Counted from the stretch's first letter, positions 27,001 through 42,000 are shown. The stretch is DNA of 64,000 nt from Prostheceraeus crozeri (GCA_907163375.1 CAJQUW010010395.1:53670-117669), one strand, 5' to 3'. Notes: a model not told the origin generated them from the letters alone. Numbers and translations are program-made.

Positions 27001-30000
27001 ACATCAGTCAAACTCTGTCAAAAATGTTCACATTCTGCGCCATTACCAACAGAGCCAGATTCAAGTCTACGTTGCCCTCAAGCAGATATCGCCCGTCTGA
27101 TAGCATGAATGCAATTTCAGCCGTCTGTAAGGGCATTCTTCAAGTCGTCAACTGCATTGATTTTCGTGCTTGACCGCGACAGATCTCAGCGATGAATGTC
27201 ACATTGAGATTGAGACTTTCTGAAGACCGAGCGAATTCCACAAAATCCAGCATCTGTAGCATGTGATTTGCCGATGTCTTATTGTCACAACCCCTCCCCC
27301 CACACACCATTTCACGTTCAGTATCACGGAACGTGTTAGGACACGCTTTATTTTGATATACGATTTAAGGTATCCGTGGCACAGTGGCTACGTGCTTGGC
27401 CTAGCGATCTTTCGGTCCAGAGGTCGAGCCCCAAGAGTGTCAATGGAAGTCGTCAGGAAGGGCATCCAGACTAAAATATCACAAAATTCCAGTTAAAAGT
27501 CTAACTGTGCCAGCACCGTCGAGGCCCCCAGTATGGGAGAACAGTGCCGTTAAACTAACATTTAAAGTCATTTGTAGCCTTTTGCTGGTGAGAATATTGC
27601 CCTGGCCATCAGTAGCATCATCATCAAAAAAGCAAAATCTTCTCTATGGAAGCAATTGTACACGTTGATTTCGATCAAGTTCTACAACAACTGGAGATAT
27701 TGTTGGCGTCAAAACAAGTGCAAAACAGCAGCTTCAAATAGAGAATCAAACTTTCATGTTTGCCCCTTTACCTAATTGTTCACGAGCTCTCTCAATGCAG
27801 CCTACATTTTCTCAACAATGTGATCATATTTTGTTTTGCGAAATTTTGATAAAGATATGACAGAATAACAATACATTTCGAGAGCATTTCCTCCAAGACA
27901 TTATTTTATAAATTACGGTAACTCTACCCTCAAAATTGGTACTTTGAGTGTGAGCAAAAATGTTTCATGTCAAATTTTTTAAAACAGAAAGCTTGTTCAG
28001 TCCCGCATAAAATTGGACAAATTAGACTCAAGAAAACATGGAAATTCATCGTGAGAAATGACTTCACATCCTAAATTATTCTCTACATCGAATTTCTTGA
28101 CTTTTTATCAAGCACCCTGTAGTTTGTACTTATCATTTATTCACCTTGAGCAAAAAGTGTAAAGCTTCGACTGATAGGCGAAAGCGTTATTCGAATTAGT
28201 TACTCATTTGTTAAATGTAATTACGAATAAATCAGTTTCATCATGCATTCATCATAATTATAAAAGCTAATGCTCGATGTATTTTTGACGATTCAGCTAT
28301 GTTGCTAAATGAGTTTCTATGTGCTTCATTGGTCTGACAAACAATATTTCTACAATTCTTTGAGACAACAAGCAGTTCTGAAAAGCTGCAGGTCTGAGAA
28401 TCTTCAAATCCGGTGTGCCAGCACTTAATTTCCGTGATTCTGAAGCAGCATGAAGCAATACTTTGTAGATAGCCTAATATTAGCCTGCAAATAGCCGGAG
28501 CTCAAAACTGGTGATCAATATGCAGTAAACGAGCAGTAACGGGTGCCTGCCCCACTGACTCATTACATAATAAAATTTCATCGGTCAAATATCATTTATT
28601 GCATCAAATTCTATCATTTTAGGTGACTATCCTACTTGACGATGTCAGCGCATTCCTGGAGGGGAACTGCACATGGGCGCTGATGGAGAATCGCTCGGAG
28701 GTGTTTCACAGTGTTATTTCACGTTTGCTTGCTGCATGGGGCGCACCAGAGGCCAGAATTCACTTTCGTCGAACGTCCACATATCGTCTTGAACGGAGCT
28801 TCATGCTAGACATGTACCGCATGTTGTCACTGGTGCCTGAAACTGATGCGGTTGTCGCTGGATGTACGGACACGATGGAGCATCCAAACCTTGGCAGTCT
28901 AATGCGGCCTCTTCTGACCACTCTTGATGAAGAATATTGCAAAGCGGATATCCGTCTCGGCGGTGATGAAGGCACAGTGCAGAGACGAAGGAAATTCACT
29001 TCTCTGCACGTTCCTCGAATGGATTTCTCATCAACTGCGCAGACTCATCATCCACTTCTTTGTGGTCTCACTCTCGCCAATGGTTCCACGACGAAAATGA
29101 GACCTGTGGAGAAAGAGGGGAACATTCTATTGACAGAACCTATCTCCAGTGTGAAGAAGAAGCTGAAGAAAGGTTTCTGTGAGCCATGCAATACGAGTGT
29201 CAATCCCATTCTGGAGTTGGTGCACCATGTATTGATGGTGGGAGGGAAAGGTAAGATAACAAGCAAATATCAGGCGATGACATTAATTACGGAGTGTAAC
29301 TCTTTCGAGAACTATTTCCTATTCTGCAGGGATTTCCTTCAAATAACTAGTTCAAACAGATGATGGAGAGCAAATGACGGTATCAAGTCAGAATGGTCTT
29401 CTACATCATGTTTTTTGATAAAACCGTCCCAGGGCAAGCCTAGAAATGAAATTTGAATAACAGGAGCGTTCTTAGCAGCATCTAAAATCTACATTTTTGT
29501 CAATATTTTCGACGAAAAATTGATTGACTTTGACCGTTTGAAAGAAGGTCTACTTCCACAAACTGCATGAGGCAAATGAAGAAACGCTGAATTAACCATA
29601 GCAGTCCGAATTCAGAGCAGGCAGTAATACATTCAAAATAGGTCTGATGAAAAAAGTTTTGTGAGTGAATTGCATCTATATTTGCGTATAGAGGATTTAA
29701 TCGTGCTATGATTCTTAGAGACCGCCCAACAATCCCTCAAATGACCTTAAAACACTGCTGACACGTCGAAAACCAATTTTTCTGAATTAAGATTTAGGTA
29801 GAGGCAATTCTATGTTTGAGTTTTGAGAGTGAAACACAAGACAAGAATGAATAGAAAGCATGTATCTGAGTTAATGTGCTACATCAAGTATTAGAACCAA
29901 CAAACGAGAGCACTTTACTATCGAATAGTTTAAGTGCAATTATCTCGCTCTTCGCTTCTGAAAATCAGTAGAAGCAGAGTCATTGAGAGCCATAGGGTTT

Positions 30001-33000
30001 CCTAATTATAACTCGCGATTGAATATTCATGACACGAGAGTCGTGATCCATACTTTCACAACCACATCAAATACTGTGTGATTCAGTAAATAATCAAATG
30101 CAAGAAAGTTGCAATATTCATAAGATTCATAATATCAGCTATAATTGATCTTTATTTCTTAATTTTCCCGAATTTTTCAAAGAAAATCAAAACCGCGAAA
30201 GCGGGAATTTTATCACAAATTAACGGTTAACCAGAAATTTCGTTTGAATCACAATGAGTATAACGGCCTCTAGCAGCCTGGAAAGTTGAAGAAATTTGAC
30301 ATTACAAAATTCTTGAATTTTACTATTCATCTACGCAGACAGTCTTTAAAAAGCTTGATTACTTTCGAACAGTTTTGTGCGTCGTAGCAACCGCCATGGT
30401 GAAAAAACTCTATAATCTCATCTCAAGGCTCGGTTCTCTTTACATATAATTGTCTGACTTCTTCAGATTTCATTGTGGAACGCAGTGAAGAACACGGAGG
30501 TCGCTTGTCCTTTTCCGATTTCTCACAAGTCATCGAAGCTTTCAAATCCGGCGTTCTTCATCCCAGCGATCTCAAACCAGCCGTCAGTATTGCCTTAGAA
30601 TCTCTTCTATCTCCTTTGAGTGAAATCAACACAACCAAATTGTTTCAGTCCAAATTGACAGCCGCATTTCCGCCTGAAACTAAGAGTAAGTTCTTTCAAG
30701 CAAAGCATGGACAACTCAGTAATATCATATTCGATGTGTTTGTAGAAGGCAGCGCCGATGACGAATTATCACCCAGTCGCCTCGACTTGCGTGTCGGTAG
30801 AATTACGTCAGTGCGTGTGGTGAGTTACCGGTAGTTATATTTATGTAAAAAATACTTCATTTGGTGTTACTTAATAATTATTTATCAGTAATATATTTTT
30901 TCTAAGAATGTGAAGATGTAAAATTCAGCGCAGAATATAATTCATCGACAGATTACCGTAAAGGGGCGTTCAGTTATATACCCATATGCCCTCTATGATC
31001 ATACCCATAGAGATGAGACCCCTACTATATGATAAAACCAGGCCCAGGACTAGACCGATAGCGATGACTATGTAATCGTTTCGAAATTTCCTTCTCTCAG
31101 CTGAAAGATATCTCGTTTAGCTTCACTATTCACATTACAACTGTGGATTGGGACGATCTTATGGTTCTAGCCACATCATTTTTTTGAAGTTTCATTTCTG
31201 TCATTCAAAATTGAAAAAAGTTCATTCCCAATTAATTTGGACAAACTCGTGCAAAAAAAGAGAAACTTAAGAAAAATACATTTCAGGAACAACTTGGAAG
31301 TCACCTTGAAGGAGTGCTCGGTCAGCATAATAGCCATGGACTTCTGGATAATTAAGCTTACGATAAGTATATTGAAACAATTGTGCCTGTTTGTAATTTT
31401 ATAAATAAAAAGCGCACAGAATGCTTTCGAAGTCATAATAAAGTTTATTGAAATTAGGAAGAAAAATGTAAACCTGACATGTTTCGACTGGTCTTGTCAA
31501 AGGTAACCCAGCATGTGAAATTACATTGAAGGATAGACATTTTTTAAGAAGGGGAAAGTTGAGATACAGGTCAACACGCGATAGCAGCGGCAGACTGTGA
31601 GTCACCCGATTACCATGGCAAGCGAAGATTAATCACATGGTCCTTTTGCTTGCACAGGTTGGGATTATCACGTCTAATAAACAATGCCTCGAGGATACGT
31701 AAAATGCGGTCATTGTAAGCGTGGCATACAATCTCAAACTTGCTGATAGGGTCATTCGGAACACTACAGCAACTGAGCACATGTTCAGTAATTGCAGAGC
31801 GAGAAATTCCTAAATGACCATTTAAGAACCACCTGGGTATGTGCTCCCGCGCTCGAACTGTCAGGGGTCGTGACGTCCGTCCAATATAGGTTGATCCACA
31901 ACCACAACGAAAAGAATAAATAACAGAAGACGTGGCGGCCACTGGCAGACGATCTTTAGGAGAAGCAACAGGAATACAGTTGGTCTTAAAAATAATTATG
32001 GGTTTTGCGGCAGGAGCAAACTTGGCCAGCAGTTCATCGATCGATTTGCGAATGAAAAGACTAGATTTGTCACCATAGAAAGGCAAGTTGACATAAACAG
32101 CCTTTCTTTCAGCGGTGGCAACAGAAACATTATTGATCTCAGTGACTTCATATTGATCGATGAAGTGCTCAGGATAAGCATTAGACTTCAAAATAGCACG
32201 AATGGTATTGAATTCTTGGTCTAACATTTCATCAGAACAAATACGAAGCGCACGAATAAATAGAGAACGGACAAGGCCTCTTTTATAGGCAATGGGCACG
32301 AAACTGTGAAAACTCATGTAAACACCTGAAAAAGTTGGTTTACGGTGCACTGTGGTACACAGTTTCCCGTCAGACATGCGTTGTATAGAAACATCAAGAA
32401 ACGGTAGTCTGCCCTGCTCTTCACATTCATAAGTAAAATTTATATGAGGATGAAAGCTATTGAAAATGTCAAGTAAAGATTCTCCTGCCTCCCTGCTCCT
32501 CACAAGAGCGAACGTGTCGTCAACATAACGATAATACACATGACACAAGGAATCAATATGACTAGACAAACTACTCTCAAGGTTTCCAATGAAAATGTTG
32601 GCAAAGAGAGGGCCGAGAGCACTGCCCATGGCTACACCGTCTACCTGACGGCAAAACTGACCGTCAAATAAAAATTGCACATTGCTAGAACACTTGTAAA
32701 GAAGCTCACTCAGAATGTCGGCAGGGATTCCACAAAGGTTAGGACACTTTCTTACCGTGTCAACAATGAGCCGGATAGTCTCACTCACGGGAACATTAGT
32801 GAAAAGGGCACTAACGTCAAAAGACATCATAGACGTGGCAGATGAATCAATACCACGAATGCTTTCTGCAAAAGTGAACGAATCCTTAACACAGAAGTTC
32901 GAGAAACACCTCTCAACAGGTTTGAGTAAAGATACCAACCATTTTGAGACGTTCTCATAAACAGTCTTTGTCATCGATAAGATAGGACGAACAGGCACAT

Positions 33001-36000
33001 TAGACTTGTGCGTCTTGGGAAGACCGTAGAGGCGTGGGATACCATTAGATGAAGTCGTCAGTTCCTTATAAGTGTAATCCGAAATCACCTGCTTTCTCTT
33101 GAGCTTGAGTAATGTGTCAGAAATACTCTTGGCTATATTAGCTGACTGGTCTTTCTGGCATTGATCAACTTGGAACTTCGTCTGATCAGATAGAATTGAG
33201 TTCACTTTATCAACATAGTCATGTTTATCCATTATCACTACACCAGATCCTTTATCCGGTTTCAAGATAACGATGTTGGGATTTTTCTTAAGGTCGATCA
33301 ACTCGTCGATGTGACACGGTAGAAGACAACTCCTCTCAATCCTTGCACTACCATACGTCGATGCTAGAGAAACTAGTTTTGCCTTGAACACAGATAGATC
33401 TTCCGAAGTAGAATGACACACATCTTGAAGTTGCTGGAAAAGACTCTCAAACTCGGCATTGATACGAATCTGCTCAGTCCGTCTAGGTGGAACACAAAAG
33501 TTCAACCCCAAGCAAAGTGCTTGCTTCTGTGTAGTCGAAAGCGTAAGGGAGGATAAGTTGATTATCCTTTTCTCCATATCCTCAGGAAAGATGGGTGCAC
33601 AGGCATCACGTAAACGTTGATACTTCGCAACGCATCGCTTTAGAGTCTGATTCACGACAAATTTGGACATCTTGTGGAATTTAAATAAGCCAATGAGATC
33701 AAGGGAATGCAACACAGAAGCGACTTGGTTGATTGAGTCATCGATGCCCTTAAGTAATTCGAGATCATTACATAACTCAGTCTGTAGAAAGTCTTGACAT
33801 ACATTCGGCGTGGCACTCAAGTGATTCTTCTTCAACTGCTTCCTTAAACGAGAAGTATAAATTCCATACTTAATGCACAAACGATCAAATTCAATCTTCT
33901 TCATTAACTTCGCACGTCTGCAACGTAGTGTGAGCAGCCAATCCAACTGTTTCACCTTGTCCCCAGGCAAGAGGCGCTTTATGTAATTGAAACAATTGTG
34001 CCTGTTTGTAATTTTATAAATAAAAAGCGCACAGAATGCTTTCGAAGTCATAATAAAGTTTATTGAAATTAGGAAGAAAAATGTAAACCTGACATGTTTC
34101 GACTGGTCTTGTCAAAGGTAACCCAGCATGTGAAATTACATTGAAGGATAGACATTTTTTAAGAAGGAGAAAGTTGAGATTCAGGTCAACACGCGATAGC
34201 AGCGGCAGACTGTGAGTCACCCGATTACCATGGCAAGCGAAGATTAATCACATGGTCCTTTTGCTTGCACAGGTTGGGATTATCACGTCTAATAAACAAT
34301 GCCTCGAGGATACGTAAAATGCGGTCATTGTAAGCGTGGCATACAATCTCAAACTTGTTGATAGGTTCGAGTTCAACCTGATAGGTTGACAGTTCGAGCG
34401 CGGGAGCACATACCCAGGTGGTTCTTAAATGGTCATTTAGGAATTTCTCGCTCTGCAATTACTGAACATGTGCTCAGTTGCTGTAGTGTTCCGAATGACC
34501 CTATCAACAAGTTTGAGATTGTATGCCACGCTTACAATGACCGCATTTTACGTATCCTCGAGGCATTGTTTATTAGACGTGATAATCCCAACCTGTGCAA
34601 GCAAAAGGACCATGTGATTAATCTTCGCTTGCCATGGTAATCGGGTGACTCACAGTCTGCCGCTGCTATCGCGTGTTGACCTGTATCTCAACTTTCTCCT
34701 TCTTAAAAAATGTCTATCCTTCAATGTAATTTCACATGCTGGGTTACCTTTGACAAGACCAGTCGAAACATGTCAGGTTTACATTTTTCTTCCTAATTTC
34801 AATAAACTTTATTATGACTTCGAAAGCATTCTGTGCGCTTTTTATTTATAAGATAAGTATATTATCTAGAAGTCTATGAATGAACTCAGTTGCGGAATAT
34901 AGATTAATCATCCCATGTATCAGATTGTGGTCTCCGTGGTACAGTGGTCAAGTGCTTGGCCTATCGATCTTTCGGTCCAGATCCGAAAGCGTCATTGGAA
35001 GTCGTCAGGAAGGACATTGACTAAAAAATCATAATGTTGCAGATTACAGTCTGACTGTGTCAGCACCGTCCAAGCCCTCAGTAAAGGGGAGTAGTGACGC
35101 CAAACCATTCATTCATCCCATGTCAGATTCACAGAAGAGGAACTTGATTCATCAATTATTGCTTTCATTCATCCATTTGTTCCATTAATCACATGTCTGT
35201 TTGATATCTTGTTTCTAATATCATGATGTTGACCTGCACATGGGGCTGCCAAGTGTTCCAACTTTGTGCCCTCAAAATAGAGTGCCCTATTTTTCCCAGC
35301 CTGTGAGAATCGAATGTCCTGGATTTTTTGCATTATATATTCTGATCCTTGACTTTAATGCTCTTCTGTAATTCTGATTAACACAGGGTTCGTATGGTTT
35401 GTAAAAGTTTGGGAATTTCATCAACATGTCCTTTGAATCTGAGTTGTTGAAACAGCTAAAATCTAAGTATGGAACCATGTTCTTGAGACTGGGATCATGC
35501 CTTTCACACAGCATTTCATAGCTGTTTTAAGAAAGGTGTAAATGCACTTGATGTCGAGTAACGTCGAGTAATTCTTAACAGATCTGTTGTGCATGCACAA
35601 TCCCTCTTAAAATACTCAACTGTGCGTCGTAAAGATTTCCATTCTCTCGGTGAAGTGACAACGGATGTGACAGCATAGTTTGGGTCTCAGTTAGCTTCCT
35701 CACGGTGGTTAAGCCGCAAGCCAGCCTTGCTTCAAATTCAGGGTACTTTTATTCTTCCCCCCCCCACATTTCTGTTGTTGACACCCTGAAGTGTTGCATC
35801 GTCAACGATCTTCTCTTGCTCTTACTGGCAATCTCACGAGCGCCGCATAGCGTTGAGTGTGTAAAACTCCTCTTATCTGACTTGTAGAACATTTACAGCC
35901 TCAGAATTAGACAACTGCTCATTTGTATGTAGACAACAATACCACGAAGTTCATGATCACAGCTGTACCTTGTATTCTAATTGAGTATGCAAAGGACCAA

Positions 36001-39000
36001 TCCTTCATCCCAAGGTTCAAGTAAGACTTTTCAGTCGTGTTGTAGTGTCGCTCAGTGACAGATCAAGTCTCTTCTAAATCCAATGTGACTAACTTTGGCG
36101 AAATTTGAAGAATTTGGAAAACCTGAAAATGTGGGGGGAGGGAAGAATAGAAGTACCAAATTTAAGGTCAATGAGAATACTTGAATCAGCATTTTCTCGA
36201 ATATCTTCCGTCACTAACAATTTAAAAGTACTATCCGATTAACTACCTAATACAATCGGATAGTATTTCATCGCAAGTATGCCTAGCCGTAATGACTTTC
36301 ATCAATCAGCATTTCAAGGCAATCTCATTGAAGTTCCAAGGAAGAGAGTCTATGATTCATGTCCTGGATACAGCATTGACATCTCCTTTACCGGAATTGA
36401 TGCAGAAGTTTATCAGGAAAAACCTGCTAACAGGATCAGACAAAATAATGAGGTTTGTTGTGATTTAGCAAATATTAATCCAACAAATTCTGAAAATATA
36501 TTGTCTACCAGGAAGACGATGTTGGAACGGAAGCCAAGTTAATGAAGTTTTTGAAAGAGACGTCGAGAGATTAAAGAATACCTGTGTTGATATCTTCGTG
36601 GTCAGCAATCAACTAGTCTTTTTTACTTTTTATTCGACGGTGCTAAAAGACCTATTCATGCTTCACCTGGATAAACGTCGTTATCCTCAATACCCCGTTT
36701 ATCCCTAACCGTTCTGGGAGTACTGAAGCTCGACTGAACAATTAGAAACTGTATCAAAAGAAGATATCTGCAATGAAGTGAGGATTGAATGCTTGAATCT
36801 ATCAGCTTCCGTCGTTTCATTGCTGTTCGATGTCATAGAATGAATATCGGGAAAAGCTTCAAAACTAACATCGGAAGTGTTCTCGAAGAGCATCTGGATT
36901 ATCTCTTCAGGAAAAGAAGAATCGATCAATGTTGGGAGGTATCAAAAGTCACGGACAATTAGGAAATCTGAGGTACAGGTGTTTCTGAAACCTATCGAAA
37001 TATATTTAAACTCCTAGCCACTGCAATGCGTCCCCCTGAATAATCAGATTTTTAGCTGAATAAAGCCATATTGGATGTTCACGGGCTTCCTGGACAAACA
37101 AACGCTTGCGGCGGTTTATTACAAAGCTATTAATAAGCACACGGTCGACTAGATAACATGAACAATGTGATATGATGTTCTTTTTGTCAATTCACCCCTA
37201 GTGAAATGTCAACAAAAATGCTTTCTTTCTTTTAGCTTCATTGACGCCATTCAAACGCAAAGTTCCAAAGATATCAATAAATGAGAAAAGAGTTGTCATT
37301 GATTTGAAAAACATTCCATTGCAACTTCAGACTGATATGAGGATTCAGCCATGGACCTCCATGACTGAATATACTGCAAACGCAAAGTGAAAGTGTCACA
37401 ATAATGACATACCTAACATGTGAATTTTGCGATAGTTTACTTTTCTTATATAAGCAATTTTTTTCTTATGAAAATGTTCGTATAAAATCCATTAACTACC
37501 TCCTGATGTTGTTAGAAAATCAATGCTCTGCACATTTATCGACTATTGATCAAAATGTAATGCGAAATATGCACTCACCCGGTGGAACTACAAATCACAT
37601 TTCATCCTCCCATGTAGAATTGTGAAAATGCACATGTTAGGTATTAACCACTTGTCGCAAAGTTCACATGTCAGAAATTGTACTTGTCCTTGAAAATTAC
37701 ATGTCGGGTATTATTGCGCCAACGGTGACATAAGCGTTGATAATTGGTTTAAATAGTAAAATTGGTCAAGATTTTCTCAATTTCAATTCAAATCAAATTT
37801 CTAAGATTTGAACTGTACGTTAGTACATCAGATGAGATATCTATAATTTGAGTTCATGCTGAAGAGGACCTTGTGCACATTTTGTGATTACGTATAAAAT
37901 ACAGAAAGGATGCTGCTTTTGCTGCAAAAGTGCATTTCTGGGGTAATTAGTCGAAAAGACCCGAAAATGTTGGGAAGCGATCTCAGGTCGCAACGATGCT
38001 AACATGATTAGTAAACCAAATAGATCTCTCTATAGTATCCTAAGTAATAAAGTTAAGAATGAGAAGCATGATACTGTCATCTCTGTATCTTGCTGAATGA
38101 TAACTATAGGTGCAATGACCGTTTTATCATCTGTAAGTTTACCTAGTATATTAGGTCCGGAAGTTTACATCGGCAAAAGTAGCCACCCTTTTTATTTAGG
38201 TTATGCTGAACATCGTGACAGCACCAACGCTGGCAACAAAGTCAGTGCCCTCTCTGATCACTTGTTGCAGAAACATCATTATTTTGATGTATGAAATATT
38301 GACAAATGCAGAGATCGTGTTGTTACTACATTGTCTGAATCTCGACAAATCAGATCTTTGGAGCCTTAACTTAATAGAAAGATCGAAATGACCGATCTCT
38401 AATCGATTTGTGTCAACTGTGTATCATAATTTTGTTCGTGTGCGCATTTTCATGCTTTTGTGAATTTTTCTGTGCCTTGACAAAGAACGAACGTCCGAAA
38501 CGTCTGCAATATGTGCAATTTCGAGAAATTTGGCCTTATCATTACATCTAGAAGTATCACCGGAAAATCTCATCTTCAAATTATGAATGCCAAGCACCAC
38601 CTGCTCATGGCTCTCTTGTGTAAACGATGTTTTTTTTCATAAGAACGATTTATCATTGAGAGAAACGGGCTAATGTGAACAACAGCAGTGTTGCACATGC
38701 AGGGCAATTGCATTTCAATTTACCATTTTAGTTATCGTTCTATTGTTAATTTTTCTTTGTAATGGATAAAGAAATGACATTTCTGCTAGTGTGATTTTGC
38801 TTTGTAGCATCCTGATGCGAGCACCTTGTTCATCGAGGAAGTTGACTTGGGAGAAGACGCTCCTAGAACTGTCGTCAGTGGCTTGGTAGACAGAGTGCCA
38901 CAGGAGGAGTTGGACGGTTCTCTCGGTGTTTTCCTCTGCAATTTGAAGCCAGTGAAGATGCGTGGCGTGGAGTCTAAAGCCATGCTCATGTGTGCCTGTG

Positions 39001-42000
39001 ATGCTAACGATCCCAAACAAGTGCGGCCTCTGCTTCCTCCCGACGGAGCTGCACCTGGTGAACGGGTGTTCTTTGAAGGCGCCGATGACAGACAGCCCGA
39101 CGCTCAACTGAATCCAAAGAAGAAGGTTTGTGAAGATTTTGTGAAATGTATTGAAATTAAGAACACATTTTATGCGACATTATCGACTGCTGTGTTTAGC
39201 AAGCCCTAGTTCGCCAGGTTTGGGGCAACCATAGCTTACGTGATGGTGTGTATGATCAATCACGTTTTCACGCAATCTCACCAGTTGAAGGGGAACTTCT
39301 CTATCACGTGATGCTCTCTGTCGCATTCAAGCAATGTGGAACCGTTTCTTAGCCGAAACTGGATATGTGTGCGGCTCGAGAAGACTTAGCCGAAGCCGCA
39401 GCTAAGCCGGTTTTAGCCGCCTCAGCTAGGCAGTATGTTTTTCATTCACGCGTGTTAGGAAAATCGACCTACCTCTACTGACTTAAATCTCACAATAAAT
39501 TCCATCTACCTGTATATCATGAATAGAATACTGATGAATTTAAATTGTAAGCAGGGGTGTGCCGCCGTGGTATGGAAGTTGCACTACCAGGCACGCTCTT
39601 TCGGCCCTGTGTAGTCTGCGTCCGGGGTCGCGGAGCAGTGGTATGGTTGTCCCACCTCGTGAACCAGTTTACAAGAGGAATCCAATAGTCTAAATAGACC
39701 AACCAAAGTAGCTCTTTCAATGACTCGATTACAAACAGTCGGCGGTTTTCTTAGCTTGTACGTATGAAATTCCATGAGCTAATAGTATCAACGGACCACA
39801 TCACAAATAGAGCCACTGGGTGGGTTGAGACAAATAGCGTGATTGAGACCACGTCGCGTTGATGGCTTAAATGGAAAAGTGGTTGAGTATGCAAGTGCGC
39901 AGGCTTAGCCTTGCAAACAAGTAGATATTGTGGGATAACTCTGATGAAACATGAGTTTCTGTATTTTCTTACCTCATATTTCTGTTTGATTTTTACCTTT
40001 GTGTAGAGTTAGATGAATTTTCCAATGCTGGCAGAAGTTATGAGTCTCACATCATATCGGTTCCAAGATTTTTAGTGGAACCGATTGGCTCCGCTTTAAA
40101 CGTCTCTAACACGGCCATGAAGCCGAATACGTGTAGCAAAAAAGCTACAGACGAAAATCCTTCGAATACTTGTCTTGCGAGCAAAGTAAAAGAAATTTCG
40201 AACGAAAATAGTAAAGGAAATTTATAAAATAAAGAAAAAAACAAACTTTCACTGGATGAAGAGATTGAAGAATTCAAGACAAAACAATTCGATTTGAATT
40301 AAAAGTTCGGAGATGATTGTCAAAATGCTGCACACCTCGATCTTACAACAAAGCTGATCAAATTGTCTCGAACTCAAGGAACACCGCTGATGTTAATGCA
40401 CATTCGCTCTGCTGAGATTCTGGCACCGGGCAGCTCGTGACTTGGTCATGTATTGGTTCTGTATTGGCTGCATTGCATCTCCAGCCAATCTTTCCTTGTA
40501 AGTGCAGTAAAGAACGCTGCATATTTATCCTTTATCGTGGAATAAAATGAATAGCTTGTCTTCAGCTAGAGCAGGTTAAATTGTCAAAATATTTCAAACT
40601 AAAAATTTACAATGAATCATTGCCAACGAGAAAATAAAAGACGAACACGAGGCGACTCACTAGGCTCAACACAACACGAAACACGACCGCGCTCGTGTCA
40701 CGGCGTGTTTGGCTGTTTTATCGATAGTATTATTACTTATCTAAACTGCGAAAATTTCAAGACCACGTGTTATTCGATGCTCAACCAGAGTGGGACACGG
40801 ATTCAGGACCCGCGCACACCGCGCTGGTTCTGGCACGAGTCGGGTCTGAACCTTGAAACTCGTGAGTCCATCCGCGGTTTGACAAAATAATACAAAACTG
40901 CTAAGATGATGAATTTCTTAGTCCGGTTGTGACCACTGAAGCCTCAACTGCGGATGCAATGGACCGCTCGAGATGGAAGAGGAAAATTAGGCCGCCCCTT
41001 CGCTGGGACAAGGCCTTTCCAGTTGAGCAAGGTTTAGATGATGCGACTCCTGGCTCTTAAAACAATGTCTCTATTAATCCCCGCCAAACAGTATATAATC
41101 TTTTCGCTACAAGATAAGCAATAGTTCATTAAGATACATTGACTCATGAATGGGGCGTTGATGATGCTATCATCCCTTGAATAAGGACAAATAAGCACTC
41201 TCAACCAACTACAAAAGAGACTGTCGTTTGTTTTACAAATCCCCAGTACTTGGTAATTGAAGTAGTGTCCAGTTTGTTAGATTGTACTCTCGCTTTGATA
41301 TTTCAACTTCGGTCTTTGATAATCCAAGCCAGGTGAGTAGCATCAAGATTTAGTCATGACCCTTCATTGCATTTACCGGTCTCTGCAGTTTTGCCCCAAC
41401 TTATCTACCGACATTTGCTTAAAATTGACATGAAATTATCTGGTGGATCTTCATTCAGCTACGTAGCTCCAGTGGAATGGAATGGTTTTCCTCAGACAAT
41501 TCGTGGTGCTCAGTCACTCAATTCTTTTAAACGACTGTTAAAAAATTTCCTTTAGTCAAATGCCTTCACGTGACTATCAGTTTCTGTTGATCGTTATTGT
41601 CAACAGTGTTTCTCTGCGCTGTGAGCCACTTGGGTACTGCGCAATATAAATGTAGTGAATAAATAAATAGATTTCTCATGGATCGATTTGCCCTAAAAGT
41701 GGTTCTTTATTCTTATGCTGATGCAATGTCTGATGATTTTGAAATGTTTGTCAAAGCACCTCAGTGGGCGAAAGTTGAACTATCTACAAAGAGAGGGTAT
41801 TCATATGCATTGCTCACTGAGCATATTTCAAGAAAACTAGTGAATAGTCAATAGTCAATTATTCATAAAATCACTAGGCATAGCATTATTCATCTGTCTT
41901 GCACGAACATCCTAATTATCAATAACCTTGAAGTGCACGCTGCATAGATAGGCAGATTGACTATAGATTTTTCTTAGCATGAATCTTGAAATTCGTATTT

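Larger units (their letters stand above)
31374..34851 (-). mobile_element. Intact Penelope-like retroelement in TyrRS intron 7
   Basis: A single long frame coding for RT plus GIY-YIG endonuclease is framed by pseudo-LTRs. A direct repeat of about 380 bp occurs at 31374-31750 and 33989-34365, and an inverted copy of about 460 bp at 34395-34851. The whole unit is flanked by the exact 12-bp duplication GATAAGTATATT (31362-31373 and 34852-34863). Direct repeats plus an inverted terminal copy is the typical Penelope arrangement. The repeats are nearly identical, so insertion was recent. It is antisense to the host gene. Three copies of a hammerhead-type motif sit in the repeats. Confidence 0.9.
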
